From: Alphaproteobacteria bacterium
GTDB lineage: Bacteria > Pseudomonadota > Alphaproteobacteria > Rickettsiales > JABSSG01
Direction of reading: 5' to 3'
Length of the DNA: 54,720 bases
Assembly: GCA_030431375.1 (NCBI GenBank)
Contig: JAUIIY010000011.1
Coordinates: 1 to 54,720 of the forward strand
Part shown: piece by piece, positions 1 to 9,621 of the stretch
How the letters are laid out: every line of letters begins with the position of its first letter
Position numbering within the stretch: position 1 is the first letter of the stretch
Made by a program: the position numbers and the translations under genes
The notes under the pieces: model-generated
The model's input: only the letters and a program-made list of their open reading frames with translations
Database searches by the model: none
What the model was told of the DNA's origin: nothing

Positions 1-103
1 ACCTTATCAAACTAGTTAAAAAAATGATACAATATCCGAAGAAATTTGATTATTTAAACTAATCATATATGTTTTTAACAATATAATCATTTAGGTTTTT
101 TTA

Positions 104-2371
104 ATGTCTTCAAGATCAACTACCAAAGTTACAATACAGGATGCCCTAGATTTTCACTCTAAAAAAATAGCTGGCAAAGTTGCAATATCAGCAACAAAAC
201 CACTATTAACTCAAAGAGACCTATCTTTAGCTTATTCGCCAGGAGTTGCTTATCCATGTGAAGAAATCAATAAAAATCCTGAAACTGCGTATGATTATAC
301 CGCAAAAGGTAATTTTGTAGCCGTTATATCTAATGGAACAGCAGTATTAGGCCTGGGCAATTTAGGCGCCCTTGCTTCAAAGCCAGTTATGGAAGGCAAG
401 GCTGTATTATTTAAACGATTTGCTGATATTGATGGCATTGATTTAGAAGTTAATACAGAAGATCCCGAAGAATTCGTTAATTGCGTGAAATATTTAGCTC
501 CTACCTGGGGTGGAATAAATTTAGAAGATATCAAGGCCCCTGAATGTTTCATTATTGAAGATCAATTACGTAAGTTGGTTGATATACCGGTATTTCACGA
601 TGATCAGCACGGAACTGCAATCATTGCTCTTGCAGGACTAATCAATGCCGCAGAATTGACTGGCAAGAAATTTAGCGAATTGAAAATAGTTGCTTCTGGT
701 GCAGGGGCTGCTTCAATTGCTTGTATTGAGCTGATCAAGAAGATGGGAGTTCGCCATGAAAATGTTCTCCTCACTGATTCACGAGGCGTTGTATATGAGG
801 GCAGAAAAGAATCCATGAACCCATGGAAAGCTAAGCATGCTGTAAAAACAGACAGACGAACACTTGCAGATGCCATGGTTGGTGCTGACGTTTTCCTCGG
901 CCTATCAGTAAAAGATATCCTGACTGTAGATATGGTCAAAAGCATGGCCCCAAAGCCAATTATATTTGCAATGGCCAACCCTGATCCAGAGATAAAACCT
1001 GAAATCGCCAGAGAAGCATGCCCTGATGCAATTATTGCGACAGGTAGGTCTGACTATCCGAATCAGGTAAATAATGTGATGGGTTTCCCTTATATATTTA
1101 GAGGGGCATTAGATGTTAGAGCGACCAACATCAATGATGAAATGAAAATTGCAGCCGCTCAATCTCTAGCTAAATTAGCAAAAGAGCCTGTTCCACCACA
1201 AGTTTCTACCGCATATGGCGGAAAAAAACTATCATTTGGCCCTGACTACATTATTCCAGTTCCGTTTGATCCAAGATTAATTACCACGGTTCCAGTGGCA
1301 GTAGCCAAAGCTGCTATTGCATCGGGAGTAGCCAAACAACCAATAACTGACTTCGAAAAATATAAAGACGAACTTAATAGTAGGCTAAACCCTACTTCTA
1401 ATATTCTTAACTTAGTGTTTGAAAAAGCTGAAAATGACAAAAAAAGAATTATTTTTGCTGACGGCGAAGATGAAAATATCATAAGAGCTGCGATTGCCCT
1501 AAGGGATAATGATCTCGGCTGGCCAATACTTGTGGGACGAGAGGATAAAATTCATGAAGTCTTGGATAATATCGACCCTTCTGAAAAATTGGAAAATATT
1601 ACAATAGCTAATGCTTCGATTTCTAATAATTTGGATCTTTATATAGACACGCTTTATAACAAGGTGCAGAGACGTGGACTGATACATCGCGACTGTGTTC
1701 GTCTAGTTAAAAGTGATAGAAACGTCTTCTCAGCTTGTATGTTAGAGCATGGCGACGGTGATGTATTGGTAGCAGGACAAACAAGAAAATATAAAAACAC
1801 TTTGCGTGATATGAAAATGCTAATTGGCAATAATCAAGGTGAAGAAATTTTCGGACTTTCTATTTTAATTGGTAAAGATAAAACAACGCTTATTGCCGAT
1901 TCTACGGTTAATATTGAGCCAACCGCCGAACAATTAGCTAGAATTGCTAAGCAATCAGTAAAAAAATGCCGTGAGCTTGGACATGAACCTCATGTAGCTT
2001 TTCTTTCATTTTCTAATTTTGGCGTGACCAGAAACCATAATGCCACCGATAATATTAGACGTGCAGTCGCAATTTTGGATCAAGAAAAAGTAGATTTTGA
2101 ATATGACGGTGAAATGTCAGTTGATGTTGCCCTAAACCCTGAAATGGCTAAATTATATCCATTTTCAAGACTTTCAAAACCTGCAAATGTTTTAATTATG
2201 CCTAATTTACAAGCAGCACATATTGCTTCAAAACTTGTAACAGAACTAGGCGAATTATCATATATAGGACCTGTATTACAAGGATTCTCTAAACCAGTAC
2301 AGATTCTTCATACCAATGCTAATGTTGAAGAAATAATCAATATGGCAGCTATAGCAGCTTCTGATGCATAA
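104..2371 (+). CDS. maeB: NADP-dependent malic enzyme with phosphotransacetylase-like C-terminal domain
   Basis: Oxidatively decarboxylates malate to pyruvate in the cytoplasm, giving NADPH. The 755 residues match the long MaeB architecture: malic N-terminal domain (about 1-165, with SPGVAYPC near 44), NAD(P)-binding domain (about 165-420, with HDDQHGTAI and the GAGAAS dinucleotide loop), and a phosphotransacetylase-like domain (about 430-755) that is regulatory rather than catalytic in known members. The start follows an AGG-containing AT-rich leader (catttagg upstream). It stands 91 bases ahead of rpsT on the same strand. In obligate host-associated bacteria malic enzyme is a typical entry point from host dicarboxylates; that use is inferred. 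No disruption is seen. Confidence 0.95.
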   Translation: MSSRSTTKVTIQDALDFHSKKIAGKVAISATKPLLTQRDLSLAYSPGVAYPCEEINKNPETAYDYTAKGNFVAVISNGTAVLGLGNLGALASKPVMEGKAVLFKRFADIDGIDLEVNTEDPEEFVNCVKYLAPTWGGINLEDIKAPECFIIEDQLRKLVDIPVFHDDQHGTAIIALAGLINAAELTGKKFSELKIVASGAGAASIACIELIKKMGVRHENVLLTDSRGVVYEGRKESMNPWKAKHAVKTDRRTLADAMVGADVFLGLSVKDILTVDMVKSMAPKPIIFAMANPDPEIKPEIAREACPDAIIATGRSDYPNQVNNVMGFPYIFRGALDVRATNINDEMKIAAAQSLAKLAKEPVPPQVSTAYGGKKLSFGPDYIIPVPFDPRLITTVPVAVAKAAIASGVAKQPITDFEKYKDELNSRLNPTSNILNLVFEKAENDKKRIIFADGEDENIIRAAIALRDNDLGWPILVGREDKIHEVLDNIDPSEKLENITIANASISNNLDLYIDTLYNKVQRRGLIHRDCVRLVKSDRNVFSACMLEHGDGDVLVAGQTRKYKNTLRDMKMLIGNNQGEEIFGLSILIGKDKTTLIADSTVNIEPTAEQLARIAKQSVKKCRELGHEPHVAFLSFSNFGVTRNHNATDNIRRAVAILDQEKVDFEYDGEMSVDVALNPEMAKLYPFSRLSKPANVLIMPNLQAAHIASKLVTELGELSYIGPVLQGFSKPVQILHTNANVEEIINMAAIAASDA

Positions 2372-2462
2372 TATATTAAAATTTGGCCTCAAGAAGCTTG
2401 ACATAAAATGGTAAAGTTAGTAAAAAGATTCCTCAATGAATAATAATTTAGGTTTGTTATAG

Positions 2463-2726
2463 ATGGCAAATTGTACTTCTGCAAAAAAAGCAATTCGTAA
2501 AATCGCAGCTAGAACTGCAAGAAATAAAGATAGAATGAGTCGTATCAGAACTTTTATCAAAAAAGTTGAGCAAGCGATAGAGAAAAAAGATGCAAAACTT
2601 GCTTCAGATAATCTTAGAATCGTTCAATCTGAGATTATGAAAGGAGTTAATAAGGGCATTATCAAAAAGAATGCTGCCTCAAGAAAAGTGAGCAGATTAT
2701 CAGCAAGTATTAAAAAAATTGCTTAA
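2463..2726 (+). CDS. rpsT: 30S ribosomal protein S20
   Basis: Binds 16S rRNA early in assembly of the small subunit. The 87-residue product has the typical S20 length, a highly basic helical sequence, the opening MANCTSAKKAIRKIAARTAR, and a C-terminal SRKVSRLSASIKKIA. The ATG lies just after gtttgttatag, with a weak AGG further upstream. It is 14 bases ahead of the cyclophilin gene and may share its transcript. It is normally a single-gene housekeeping unit and nothing unusual is seen. Confidence 0.95.
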   Translation: MANCTSAKKAIRKIAARTARNKDRMSRIRTFIKKVEQAIEKKDAKLASDNLRIVQSEIMKGVNKGIIKKNAASRKVSRLSASIKKIA

Positions 2727-2740
2727 TCTCCTCAACTCAC

Positions 2741-3283
2741 ATGTATAAATTTCTAAAAAATTTATTATCTGTTTTTATTACGGTATTATTTATGACAAGC
2801 GCTAATGCGGCTGATAAGGAAAATATTATCCTTCTTGAATTAGCTTCTGGAATCGTTGAAATTGAACTTCTTCCTGAAGTTGCACCCAACCACGTCAATA
2901 GAGTTAAAGAACTAGCACGTAAAGGTTTTTACAACGGGCTTAATTTCCACCGTGTTATTGATGGCTTCATGGCACAAACTGGCGACCCTAACGGTGATGG
3001 CACCGGTGGGTCTGGAAAAAATCTAAAAGCTGAATTTTCAGATGTTCCTCATCAGCGCGGTACTGTTTCTATGGCGAGAGCAATGAATCCAGATAGTGCC
3101 GACAGTCAGTTCTTTATCGTATTTGAAGATGCACCGCATTTAGATGGCCAATATACTGTTTTTGGTAAGGTGGTCAAAGGGATGGAACATGTCGATGCCA
3201 TAAAGAAAGGAGATTCTTTTAATAATGGCTTAGTTGAAGATCCAGATAAAATCATTTCAATGAAAGTCGCTTCAGACAAATAA
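2741..3283 (+). CDS. Exported peptidyl-prolyl cis-trans isomerase, cyclophilin type
   Basis: Catalyses cis-trans isomerisation of prolyl bonds, here most likely in the periplasm. Residues 1-23 form a signal peptide (two lysines, hydrophobic core, then SANA|AD). The cyclophilin domain follows with the core FHRVIDGFMAQTGDPNGDGT, MARAMNPDSADSQFFI and LDGQYTVFGKV, so the catalytic Arg and the Phe/Gln substrate-binding residues are present. At 180 aa it is a single-domain enzyme of the PpiA/PpiB type; export favours a PpiA role. There are 14 bases to rpsT upstream and 3 bases to queA downstream, suggesting one transcript. Confidence 0.92.
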   Translation: MYKFLKNLLSVFITVLFMTSANAADKENIILLELASGIVEIELLPEVAPNHVNRVKELARKGFYNGLNFHRVIDGFMAQTGDPNGDGTGGSGKNLKAEFSDVPHQRGTVSMARAMNPDSADSQFFIVFEDAPHLDGQYTVFGKVVKGMEHVDAIKKGDSFNNGLVEDPDKIISMKVASDK

Positions 3284-3286
3284 AAA

Positions 3287-4321
3287 ATGGAACTAAAGCT
3301 TTTCGATTATGACTTACCCGAAGAGCTTATAGCCACCTCTCCCCTGAAGGAACGCGATCAATCAAGACTTTTAGTTGTTGATCAGGGAAAAATAAGCGAC
3401 GATAATTTCCTTAATATAGCTTCTCATTTTAGAGAGGGGGATCTCTTAGTTTTTAATAATAGCAAGGTAATTCCTGCTAAATTAACAGTCAGAAAAAATA
3501 TCGCTGATATCGATATATTTTTACATAAACAATTATCACCTACAAAATGGCAAATTTTTGCAAAACCTGGAAAGAAATTAAAAATTGGTGATCAAATCAC
3601 GATTTATGAAAATTCTTCAATAAAAATAATTGATAAGCTTGATGATGGACAAATAATTATTGAATTTATAGCAGACTTGCCAGTTGATGCTCTGCTTGAC
3701 AAAATTGGTGAGATGCCACTTCCGCCGTACATTCAAAAACATCATAAGCCAGATGAATTAGATAAAATAAAATATCAGACCATTTATGCCAAAACCTCAG
3801 GGTCTGTAGCAGCTCCTACTGCTGGATTACATTTCTCTGCTCACGTGTTTAATGAGCTAAAAAATAAAGGTGTAAATAAAGCTTTCGTCACTTTGCATGT
3901 AGGAGGTGGAACCTTCCTACCGATTAAATCTGATAATATTAAAAATCATCAGATGCATTCTGAATTTTGTGAAATTTCTCCTGAAAATGCACAGCTAATT
4001 AATGAGACCAAAAAAAATGGCGGACGAGTAATAGCGGTTGGAACCACTTCTATGCGTACAATAGAGTCAGCGGCCCACAATAACCTGGTACAACCATTTG
4101 CAGGTGAAACCTCAATATATATTACTCCAGGCTTTGATTTTCAGATTTTTGATATGTTGATCACAAATTTTCACCTGCCAAAATCTTCACTAATTGTCCT
4201 AGCATCAGCTTTTGCAGGACATCAAAATATCATGAATGCATATAACCATGCTATCGAGAAAAAATATCGTTTTTTCTCTTATGGTGATTGCTGCTTATTA
4301 AATAGGGAAAATAATGTCTAA
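3287..4321 (+). CDS. queA: S-adenosylmethionine:tRNA ribosyltransferase-isomerase
   Basis: Transfers and isomerises the ribosyl group of SAM onto 7-aminomethyl-7-deazaguanine in tRNA to make epoxyqueuosine. The 344-aa protein matches the QueA family end to end: N-terminal [33 protein letters not shown], then [26 protein letters not shown] and the late [19 protein letters not shown]. The ATG follows the cyclophilin stop by 3 bases, and the gene overlaps tgt by 8 bases (4314-4321), so the two are translationally coupled. Successive steps of queuosine synthesis are therefore adjacent, although the preQ1 synthesis genes are not in this window. Confidence 0.96.
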   Translation: MELKLFDYDLPEELIATSPLKERDQSRLLVVDQGKISDDNFLNIASHFREGDLLVFNNSKVIPAKLTVRKNIADIDIFLHKQLSPTKWQIFAKPGKKLKIGDQITIYENSSIKIIDKLDDGQIIIEFIADLPVDALLDKIGEMPLPPYIQKHHKPDELDKIKYQTIYAKTSGSVAAPTAGLHFSAHVFNELKNKGVNKAFVTLHVGGGTFLPIKSDNIKNHQMHSEFCEISPENAQLINETKKNGGRVIAVGTTSMRTIESAAHNNLVQPFAGETSIYITPGFDFQIFDMLITNFHLPKSSLIVLASAFAGHQNIMNAYNHAIEKKYRFFSYGDCCLLNRENNV

Positions 4322-5432
4322 CTTCAACTTTTCGATTAAAGCAAAATCAGGAAATGCACGTTCAGGAATCCTAAAAACAGGTCGCGGTGATATCCGAACA
4401 CCAGCCTTTATGCCGGTCGGTACAGCAGCAACCGTTAAGGCTATGCTTCCTGAATCAGTTGAATCAACTGGAGCAGACATTATTTTAGGTAACACTTATC
4501 ATTTAATGCTCCGCCCCACTCCAGAAGTTATCGACCGACTTGGTGGGCTACATAAATTTATGAACTGGCACAAACCTATTCTGACAGATTCAGGCGGATT
4601 TCAGGTTATGTCATTATCAAAATTGCGTAAAATAACAAAAGAAGGAGTAGAGTTTAGCTCTCATTTAGATGGTGCTAAATATATGCTAACCCCAGAAAGG
4701 TCTATAGAAATCCAGCATTTACTCGATAGTGATATCACAATGATTTTTGATGAATGCACTCCCTACCCTGCTACCCATCAACAAGCAAAAGAATCTATGG
4801 AGCTTTCATTAGGATGGGCTGAAAGATCTAGAAAAGCATTTAAAAACAGGGATGGTTATGGTCAATTCGGTATAGTACAAGGTAGTGTTTTTGAAGATTT
4901 GCGAGAAAAATCAGCTAATGAACTACAAAATATTGGCTTTGAAGGCTATGCAATTGGTGGGTTAGCTGTTGGCGAAGGCCAAGACCTTATGTTTTCTACC
5001 TTAGATTTCACTATTCCAATGATTACTGAGGAAAGGCCTAGATATTTGATGGGTGTTGGAAAGCCCGATGATATAGTTGGAGCTGTTCTGCGCGGCGTGG
5101 ATATGTTCGACTGTGTAATACCGACCAGATCAGGAAGAAATGGCCAGGTATTTACCTGGAACGGGACATTAAATCTACGTAACGCAAAATATATAGAAGA
5201 TAATTCCCCAATAGATGAAAATTGCAGCTGTAAAGCTTGCCAGAACTACAGTAAGGCCTATCTGAATCACCTAGTGAAATCAAATGAGATATTAGCTTCA
5301 ATGTTGCTTACATGGCATAATCTGCAATTTTATCAGGATTTAATGAGCCGGATAAGATCAGAAATCGAAGCTAATAATTATGATAATTTTGCAGAAGAGT
5401 TTTTGGCAAAATATAACTCAGATAATAGTTAG
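4314..5432 (+). CDS. tgt: Queuine/preQ1 tRNA-guanine transglycosylase
   Basis: Exchanges the wobble guanine of GUN-anticodon tRNAs for a 7-deazaguanine base. The 372 aa carry the nucleophile and binding motifs [11 protein letters not shown] and [18 protein letters not shown], the substrate motif GGLAVGEGQ, and the zinc site CSCKAC with a downstream His in YLNHLV. Length and motifs are those of the bacterial enzyme. It overlaps queA by 8 bases. The following 104 bases to the next gene hold no clear terminator. Confidence 0.96.
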   Translation: MSNFNFSIKAKSGNARSGILKTGRGDIRTPAFMPVGTAATVKAMLPESVESTGADIILGNTYHLMLRPTPEVIDRLGGLHKFMNWHKPILTDSGGFQVMSLSKLRKITKEGVEFSSHLDGAKYMLTPERSIEIQHLLDSDITMIFDECTPYPATHQQAKESMELSLGWAERSRKAFKNRDGYGQFGIVQGSVFEDLREKSANELQNIGFEGYAIGGLAVGEGQDLMFSTLDFTIPMITEERPRYLMGVGKPDDIVGAVLRGVDMFDCVIPTRSGRNGQVFTWNGTLNLRNAKYIEDNSPIDENCSCKACQNYSKAYLNHLVKSNEILASMLLTWHNLQFYQDLMSRIRSEIEANNYDNFAEEFLAKYNSDNS

Positions 5433-5536
5433 CTCCTGCTCACCTGATCTCAATATATATCTACCTCTTTACTTGCAAAAGTATCCGTGTATTTTGAAAT
5501 TTAGCAGGTATAATTTTAACTTAAAGAGGGTCGAGC

Positions 5537-5818
5537 ATGAGTGCTAATAGAGTCAAAGCGGCTAATTCTAAGCTAACTGCTGAATGGAAGAGAAATAATG
5601 TTACCCCCGACGATAATAATTTAGAGAAAAAACTGTTTCAAGAAGGATCGAGGTATGATGAAAATAAACTTTTCAACGGGAAAACTCTTAGGCAAATTGC
5701 TGATGAACTAAAAAAAGAAGAACTTGAAAACTCACCAGCAGAACCTATAAAAGATGAAATGGCGTCTGATATTGACTTAGCTGGAAAATGCGATAGCACC
5801 AATAATCCTGCTGAGTAG
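5537..5818 (+). CDS. Small hydrophilic protein of unknown function
   Basis: No family is recognised. The 93 residues are charged, lack a signal peptide or membrane segment, and become acidic toward the C-terminus. A strong ribosome binding site (AGAGGG, 6 bases before the ATG) and a TATAAT hexamer at 5509-5514 support a real gene. The middle segment NGKTLRQIADELKKEELEN reads as an amphipathic helix. It is convergent with the next gene, ending 22 bases before the stop at 5841, and sits in a group of three unrecognised genes between tgt and brnQ. It could be a lineage-specific regulator or secreted protein; nothing decides between these. Confidence 0.6.
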   Translation: MSANRVKAANSKLTAEWKRNNVTPDDNNLEKKLFQEGSRYDENKLFNGKTLRQIADELKKEELENSPAEPIKDEMASDIDLAGKCDSTNNPAE

Positions 5819-5840
5819 AACATCTCGGATGGTGCAATTT

Positions 5841-6641
5841 TTATCTGGAATGTCCATCGCCTCGACTGAACCTTAATTCAGCAAATGCGTTAGTTACCTC
5901 TACTACAGCAGGAGCTGCTGCTGCTAGCCCAACCGCTGGCATTGGTATATCGACAGCTGCAGGATCTGTTACCCCAGCAGAAACTGGAGATCTTAAGTCC
6001 CTAATATTTCTTCGTTCTAAACCAGTTGACACAACACGTCTTGCAGAGGGAGCAGCCCCTGAATCTGAAGCTAAGGAAGCCATCTCACTTGGGGATAAAT
6101 CACGAAAAGATCCTATAGCGAAAGATCTTGGCCTTCTTCTTAACCCCAAGCAAGGAGCTCGTTTCACTACTCCCTTTTTAGTATAACCTTTCAGCCTTTG
6201 ATCGAGTCTCTCAGCAAAATATTGCTGCAACTCTCTCCTAGTTACCGGGGGCTTTTCAAAAAAATCTGGCCTTTCCCCCCTTAACTCTCTAACTCTTCGT
6301 GGATATTTCACTCCATTCTTATTTACTCTAAATTCATCGCTAATTCTCTTAATTGCTTCCGTCCCTTCGCTACCTATCTTAGCTTTTTCACATTCTCTTA
6401 ATTCAGCATCAAATTGTACTAAAAGGCCAATAATGGGCTGCCACTTATCACCTCCAAAACATTTAAATCTAACATAGGCATCATATAATACAGATTGGAC
6501 TTCTGGATCCTCACTTTTTAATTGCCCCATTTTATCGGCAACTCTCATTAGGTCTCCATCCCAAACCGCTTTCCTTAAATCACTTGGTTCAGATTGAGTT
6601 GTAGCAGCGAATAGGATACGAAATTGTTCTTCTGTAGGCAT
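5841..6641 (-). CDS. Hypothetical protein with basic mid-region and Ala-rich tail
   Basis: No family is recognised for these 266 residues. The first ~130 residues look globular and helical. The middle (about 130-185) is strongly basic, with RRELQQYFAERLDQRLKGY and an RRRPRS cluster. The tail (about 190-266) is low complexity, rich in Ala, Pro and Val, with the run AVGLAAAAPAVVEV. There is no signal peptide. The ATG at 6641 is preceded only by a purine stretch (aaaagaaa). The layout (helical head, basic stretch, disordered tail) would fit a nucleic-acid-binding or secreted effector protein, but this is speculation. It may be transcribed with the gene ending at 6766, although a hairpin lies between them. 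Confidence 0.6.
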   Translation of the reverse strand: MPTEEQFRILFAATTQSEPSDLRKAVWDGDLMRVADKMGQLKSEDPEVQSVLYDAYVRFKCFGGDKWQPIIGLLVQFDAELRECEKAKIGSEGTEAIKRISDEFRVNKNGVKYPRRVRELRGERPDFFEKPPVTRRELQQYFAERLDQRLKGYTKKGVVKRAPCLGLRRRPRSFAIGSFRDLSPSEMASLASDSGAAPSARRVVSTGLERRNIRDLRSPVSAGVTDPAAVDIPMPAVGLAAAAPAVVEVTNAFAELRFSRGDGHSR

Positions 6642-6730
6642 TTTCTTTTATCTTTTTTGATTTTTGAATGGAATATACAACAGAAAACAAAGAACTCAAG
6701 CACCATCCCTTAAAGAGGGAGGAAAATAAT

Positions 6731-6756
6731 GTGAGGGCTATAAAAATAGCCCTCAC
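6731..6756 (-). terminator. Perfect 10-bp hairpin, probable terminator
   Basis: Inverted repeat GTGAGGGCTA (6731-6740) and TAGCCCTCAC (6747-6756) around a 6-base loop. It lies 9 bases beyond the stop of the reverse-strand gene ending at 6766, and on that strand the stem is followed by an AT-rich ATTATTTTCC stretch. This fits an intrinsic terminator, though the T tract is imperfect, so a processing or stabilising hairpin is possible. Confidence 0.65.
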
Positions 6757-6765
6757 AACTTGTAT

Positions 6766-7110
6766 TTAATCGCCAAACAAATCATCAAATAATTGCTCTA
6801 CTCGACCACAAAAACGTTCAAATGCATTTGGTGGATGATAATCTATGGCTTCATGAACCGTGCTTCTAACTTCACCGAAGCAATCATCAATCTCATCTCT
6901 AAAATCTGCAAGCAATGATTTACATTCTCTTCTTTCTGAACCGGATAACCAATCGTCAATTAACTTGTCGGCTTTTTTGGTATATTCATCTGTTTTTGAT
7001 TCAAAAAAACCCATTACTTTTTCGTCTACTTTTCCTACCAAGCGGTCAAATGTCTCCCGCTCGTGATCTTTTTTCTTGAAACATTGAAAAAATCTACTGA
7101 AATTTGGCAT
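6766..7110 (-). CDS. Small charged helical protein of unknown function
   Basis: The 114 residues are not recognised. They are highly charged and predicted helical (KADKLIDDWLSGSERRECK, VEQLFDDLFGD), have four cysteines and no membrane segment, and end in an acidic tail. The start at 7110 is chosen because GGGAGGG lies directly upstream at good spacing; a longer frame from 7179 exists but has no ribosome site. A TATAAT hexamer (7179-7184, reverse strand) and a 12-bp palindrome lie upstream. It is a neighbour of the two other unrecognised genes here. Confidence 0.65.
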   Translation of the reverse strand: MPNFSRFFQCFKKKDHERETFDRLVGKVDEKVMGFFESKTDEYTKKADKLIDDWLSGSERRECKSLLADFRDEIDDCFGEVRSTVHEAIDYHPPNAFERFCGRVEQLFDDLFGD

Positions 7111-7158
7111 GTTACTACCCTCCCAAAGCTTTTTAGGCTTTGTCATTATGTTAATAGG

Positions 7159-7170
7159 AGGGTCGACCCT
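7159..7170. promoter_or_regulatory. 12-bp perfect palindrome AGGGTCGACCCT
   Basis: The palindrome lies between the TATAAT-like hexamer at 7179-7184 and the start of the reverse-strand gene at 7110, so it would fall at or just after the transcription start. That position suits an operator or a small 5' hairpin. No known regulator site is recognised. Confidence 0.3.
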
Positions 7171-7235
7171 ATAACGCAATTATACCGCACAATAATTAAC
7201 GAATGGTTAACGATGAGAAGTTGGGTTTTCTATTT

Positions 7236-8390
7236 TTACGGAGTGAAAATTAGCACCAAATTTAATAATATTACCGCCCAAAAGATATATTTCTTTCTGT
7301 TAGTATGGTGTTTAGTTACTAAATTTGCTACAGCGATAGTTATAATACCTGGATATAGCACACCCAGAATTTTCGATAAATAAACACTGATAGCTTCAAA
7401 ACCACAGAGTGAAATAGCATAACTAATTAATACTGTGCCTTGTAAAGCAAAGTTATTCTTTTTGCTAGATATATTCTGCTTGATATAATCACAGAAAATT
7501 TGTGTCAGAACAACCGCAGTTGTAAAACATGCCATAAAGATTGTTACTGCAGCTAGTGGCCTAGCAACTCCACCCAGAGTTATATCAGCAACATGTACTA
7601 TCAGCCTTTCAGCCGGAATTTCTGCTAAATCAAAACTATATTTAGCTCCTAGATATACAAAACCAAAATAGACTATTGATAAAAGGACACCTCCAATAAT
7701 TGATGACCATATTGCAATTAATCTAATTTGCCTCTTATCAAATTTATGATGCTCTTCTTTATTCTTAATATATACCGCTATGGATACACCAAAGAAGAAA
7801 GCAGCCATTAAATCCATCGTGTGATAACCAGTTAGAATACCTGACGAAAAACTTTCATAATCAGTTTTAGGTATGATCTTTTCACCTATTGAAGGACAGT
7901 CAAAAATTCCGGCCAAAATTATTATTATTAAGCCAATCAATAACAGTGGGCTTAAGAATTTACCTAGAACTTGAACCAATCCAACTTTGGTTGCCAACAT
8001 ATAATAAACGGTCAGAGCAAAAAACAAGCTGAATATATATTGCGGTATCTCTGGCAAGACAAGCAGCATTCCAGATGTAGCTACTGTTATACATCTTGGT
8101 ATAACACCAAATGGCCCCAACAAAGCCAACATTAAAAAAATCAGTAATTGAGAAGCATTTTTGCCAATATAATTGAAATAAGGACCTGCATATCCTTTAT
8201 ATTTCATGATTCCGTACAAGCCAACAAAAGGCACTATCACCCCAGTTAGAATTAAACCAAACATTGAAGGCCAAGTATTTAGCGAACTTTCTATGCCTAG
8301 CTTTATTGGAAAAACTAAATTTCCTGAGCCAAAAAACATAGAGAACATCGCAAATCCAGCAGTAATTGATATTTTGGCTACTTTATTCAT
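7236..8390 (-). CDS. brnQ: Branched-chain amino acid (BrnQ/LIVCS-type) transporter
   Basis: Predicted inner-membrane sodium-coupled importer of leucine, isoleucine and valine. The 384 residues contain about 11-12 hydrophobic segments. The N-terminus matches the family signature: ITAGFAMFSMFFGSGNLVFP near residue 9, then LLALLGPFGVIPRC near 90. Length is slightly below the usual 420-440, mostly at the C-terminus. The ATG directly follows GAGGG with almost no spacing, and the leader on this strand can fold (see the entry for 8391-8455). It lies 148 bases downstream of rnd on the same strand. Importing amino acids fits an organism dependent on a host. Confidence 0.85.
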   Translation of the reverse strand: MNKVAKISITAGFAMFSMFFGSGNLVFPIKLGIESSLNTWPSMFGLILTGVIVPFVGLYGIMKYKGYAGPYFNYIGKNASQLLIFLMLALLGPFGVIPRCITVATSGMLLVLPEIPQYIFSLFFALTVYYMLATKVGLVQVLGKFLSPLLLIGLIIIILAGIFDCPSIGEKIIPKTDYESFSSGILTGYHTMDLMAAFFFGVSIAVYIKNKEEHHKFDKRQIRLIAIWSSIIGGVLLSIVYFGFVYLGAKYSFDLAEIPAERLIVHVADITLGGVARPLAAVTIFMACFTTAVVLTQIFCDYIKQNISSKKNNFALQGTVLISYAISLCGFEAISVYLSKILGVLYPGIITIAVANLVTKHHTNRKKYIFWAVILLNLVLIFTP

Positions 8391-8455
8391 CCCTCTACAC
8401 GCACTCTTTCAAACCGAGGGATGCAGCTGGACTTACAAGAAGTCCAGTCACATCC
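8391..8455 (-). promoter_or_regulatory. Structured leader of the brnQ gene
   Basis: On the reverse strand the RNA just before brnQ can form a hairpin with a perfect 8-bp stem (CTGGACTT with AAGTCCAG, 8427-8434 and 8439-8446), extended by GGATG/CATCC (8419-8423 with 8451-8455). The loop-proximal CCCTC (reverse strand of 8416-8420) could instead pair with GAGGG (8391-8395), the purine stretch touching the start codon. The two pairings share bases, so they are mutually exclusive. No known riboswitch class is recognised and no T tract follows, so it is not a terminator. Confidence 0.35.
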
Positions 8456-8538
8456 ACAAAGGCGGAAACTTTAAATTTGATTACAAAGCTGGATCATATC
8501 ATGTAAAAACCAATTTGCAAGATATGACTAAATATCAA

Positions 8539-9621
8539 TTAACTTATTTTCTGGAGAAGTTTCTCAGCATACCTACCAAAAATATCATATCTCCATCCTT
8601 GCATGCATGAAAATTTTTCTAACTCATCAGTAAAAATCAATTTGGCTAATTCATGATTTTTAGCAATTAATGATCTAGCAATTTTATGTTCTTCTGCTTT
8701 ACTTGTTGCGAGGCTTTTCAACATCCCATAAGCCTTTCTCTGAAGTGGGCTCATGATTTTAACAGTAAAATCATATTCTGGATTTTGTTCATTAAACTTA
8801 TCTACAAACTCAATAATTTCGTTTTTATATTCATTAAGAATTCGACTATTAGGCTTATTTCTACCAACACCAGAAAGATAAACAGCTATATTGATCATAT
8901 CGTGATTTCCAAGAAAAGCTCTCCTGGGAACATCATGCTCCTGTGCTTTAAACTCACGCCAAATAGATAATATTTTGCAATATTTTTTGGCCTTTATAGG
9001 TATCTGAGGCAAGTTAAGCTTTTTCCATATTTCATTTTCATCCACTTGATAATAAGCAGGATCACTTAGCAGATTAAAATGCTTTTTTGCCCAAGAGGTT
9101 TTTCCTTGCTCTTCAAGCAAATTTTTTAATCTATGGTATATTTCAACAAGATACACAACGTCATTTAGTGCATATCTAATTTGCTCATTATCTAAAGGCC
9201 TTTTAGACCAATCGGTCACTCTGTGGGTTTTATCAACACCTATATTTAACAACAACCTACATAATCTGTTGTAGCTTGCAGCTTCACCTAATCCACAAAA
9301 AGCTCCGGCAATCTGGCTATCAAATATATTCTCAGGCATAACGCCGGTTGCCCTATATAAGATGTCTACATCTTGAAGGCAAGAATGAAACACTTTGATA
9401 ATTTTAGGATTAGATAAAATTTCTGCAAAATCATTTAAATTAATATCAGGCGACAAAACATCTATGGCCCATGCACCGTTAGGGGTTGCAACTTGCAGAA
9501 GACAAAATTGCGGGAAATATGTTTTTTCTCTTAGAAATTCTGTATCAATTGTTACAAAATTATAGTTTTTAAGATTAGAAATTAATTTCTGAAAATCAGA
9601 ATTCTTGTCAACAAGATCCAT
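8539..9621 (-). CDS. rnd: Ribonuclease D
   Basis: 3'-5' exoribonuclease that trims tRNA precursors. The 360 aa contain the DEDDy nuclease motifs: Exo I VTIDTEFLREKTYFP, Exo II FHSCLQDVDIL and Exo III YALNDVVYLVEIY, so the four acidic ligands and the tyrosine are present. An HRDC domain follows (about 210-290, around DVPRRAFLGNHDMINIAVY). The rest is a charged helical C-terminus. It is divergent from aspS across 149 AT-rich bases that must hold both promoters. Confidence 0.93.
   Translation of the reverse strand: MDLVDKNSDFQKLISNLKNYNFVTIDTEFLREKTYFPQFCLLQVATPNGAWAIDVLSPDINLNDFAEILSNPKIIKVFHSCLQDVDILYRATGVMPENIFDSQIAGAFCGLGEAASYNRLCRLLLNIGVDKTHRVTDWSKRPLDNEQIRYALNDVVYLVEIYHRLKNLLEEQGKTSWAKKHFNLLSDPAYYQVDENEIWKKLNLPQIPIKAKKYCKILSIWREFKAQEHDVPRRAFLGNHDMINIAVYLSGVGRNKPNSRILNEYKNEIIEFVDKFNEQNPEYDFTVKIMSPLQRKAYGMLKSLATSKAEEHKIARSLIAKNHELAKLIFTDELEKFSCMQGWRYDIFGRYAEKLLQKIS

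Noticed and set aside
5526-7170. AGGGTCGA before two genes as a regulatory site
   Set aside because: Only two copies, one next to a palindrome and one within a ribosome site; not significant by itself.
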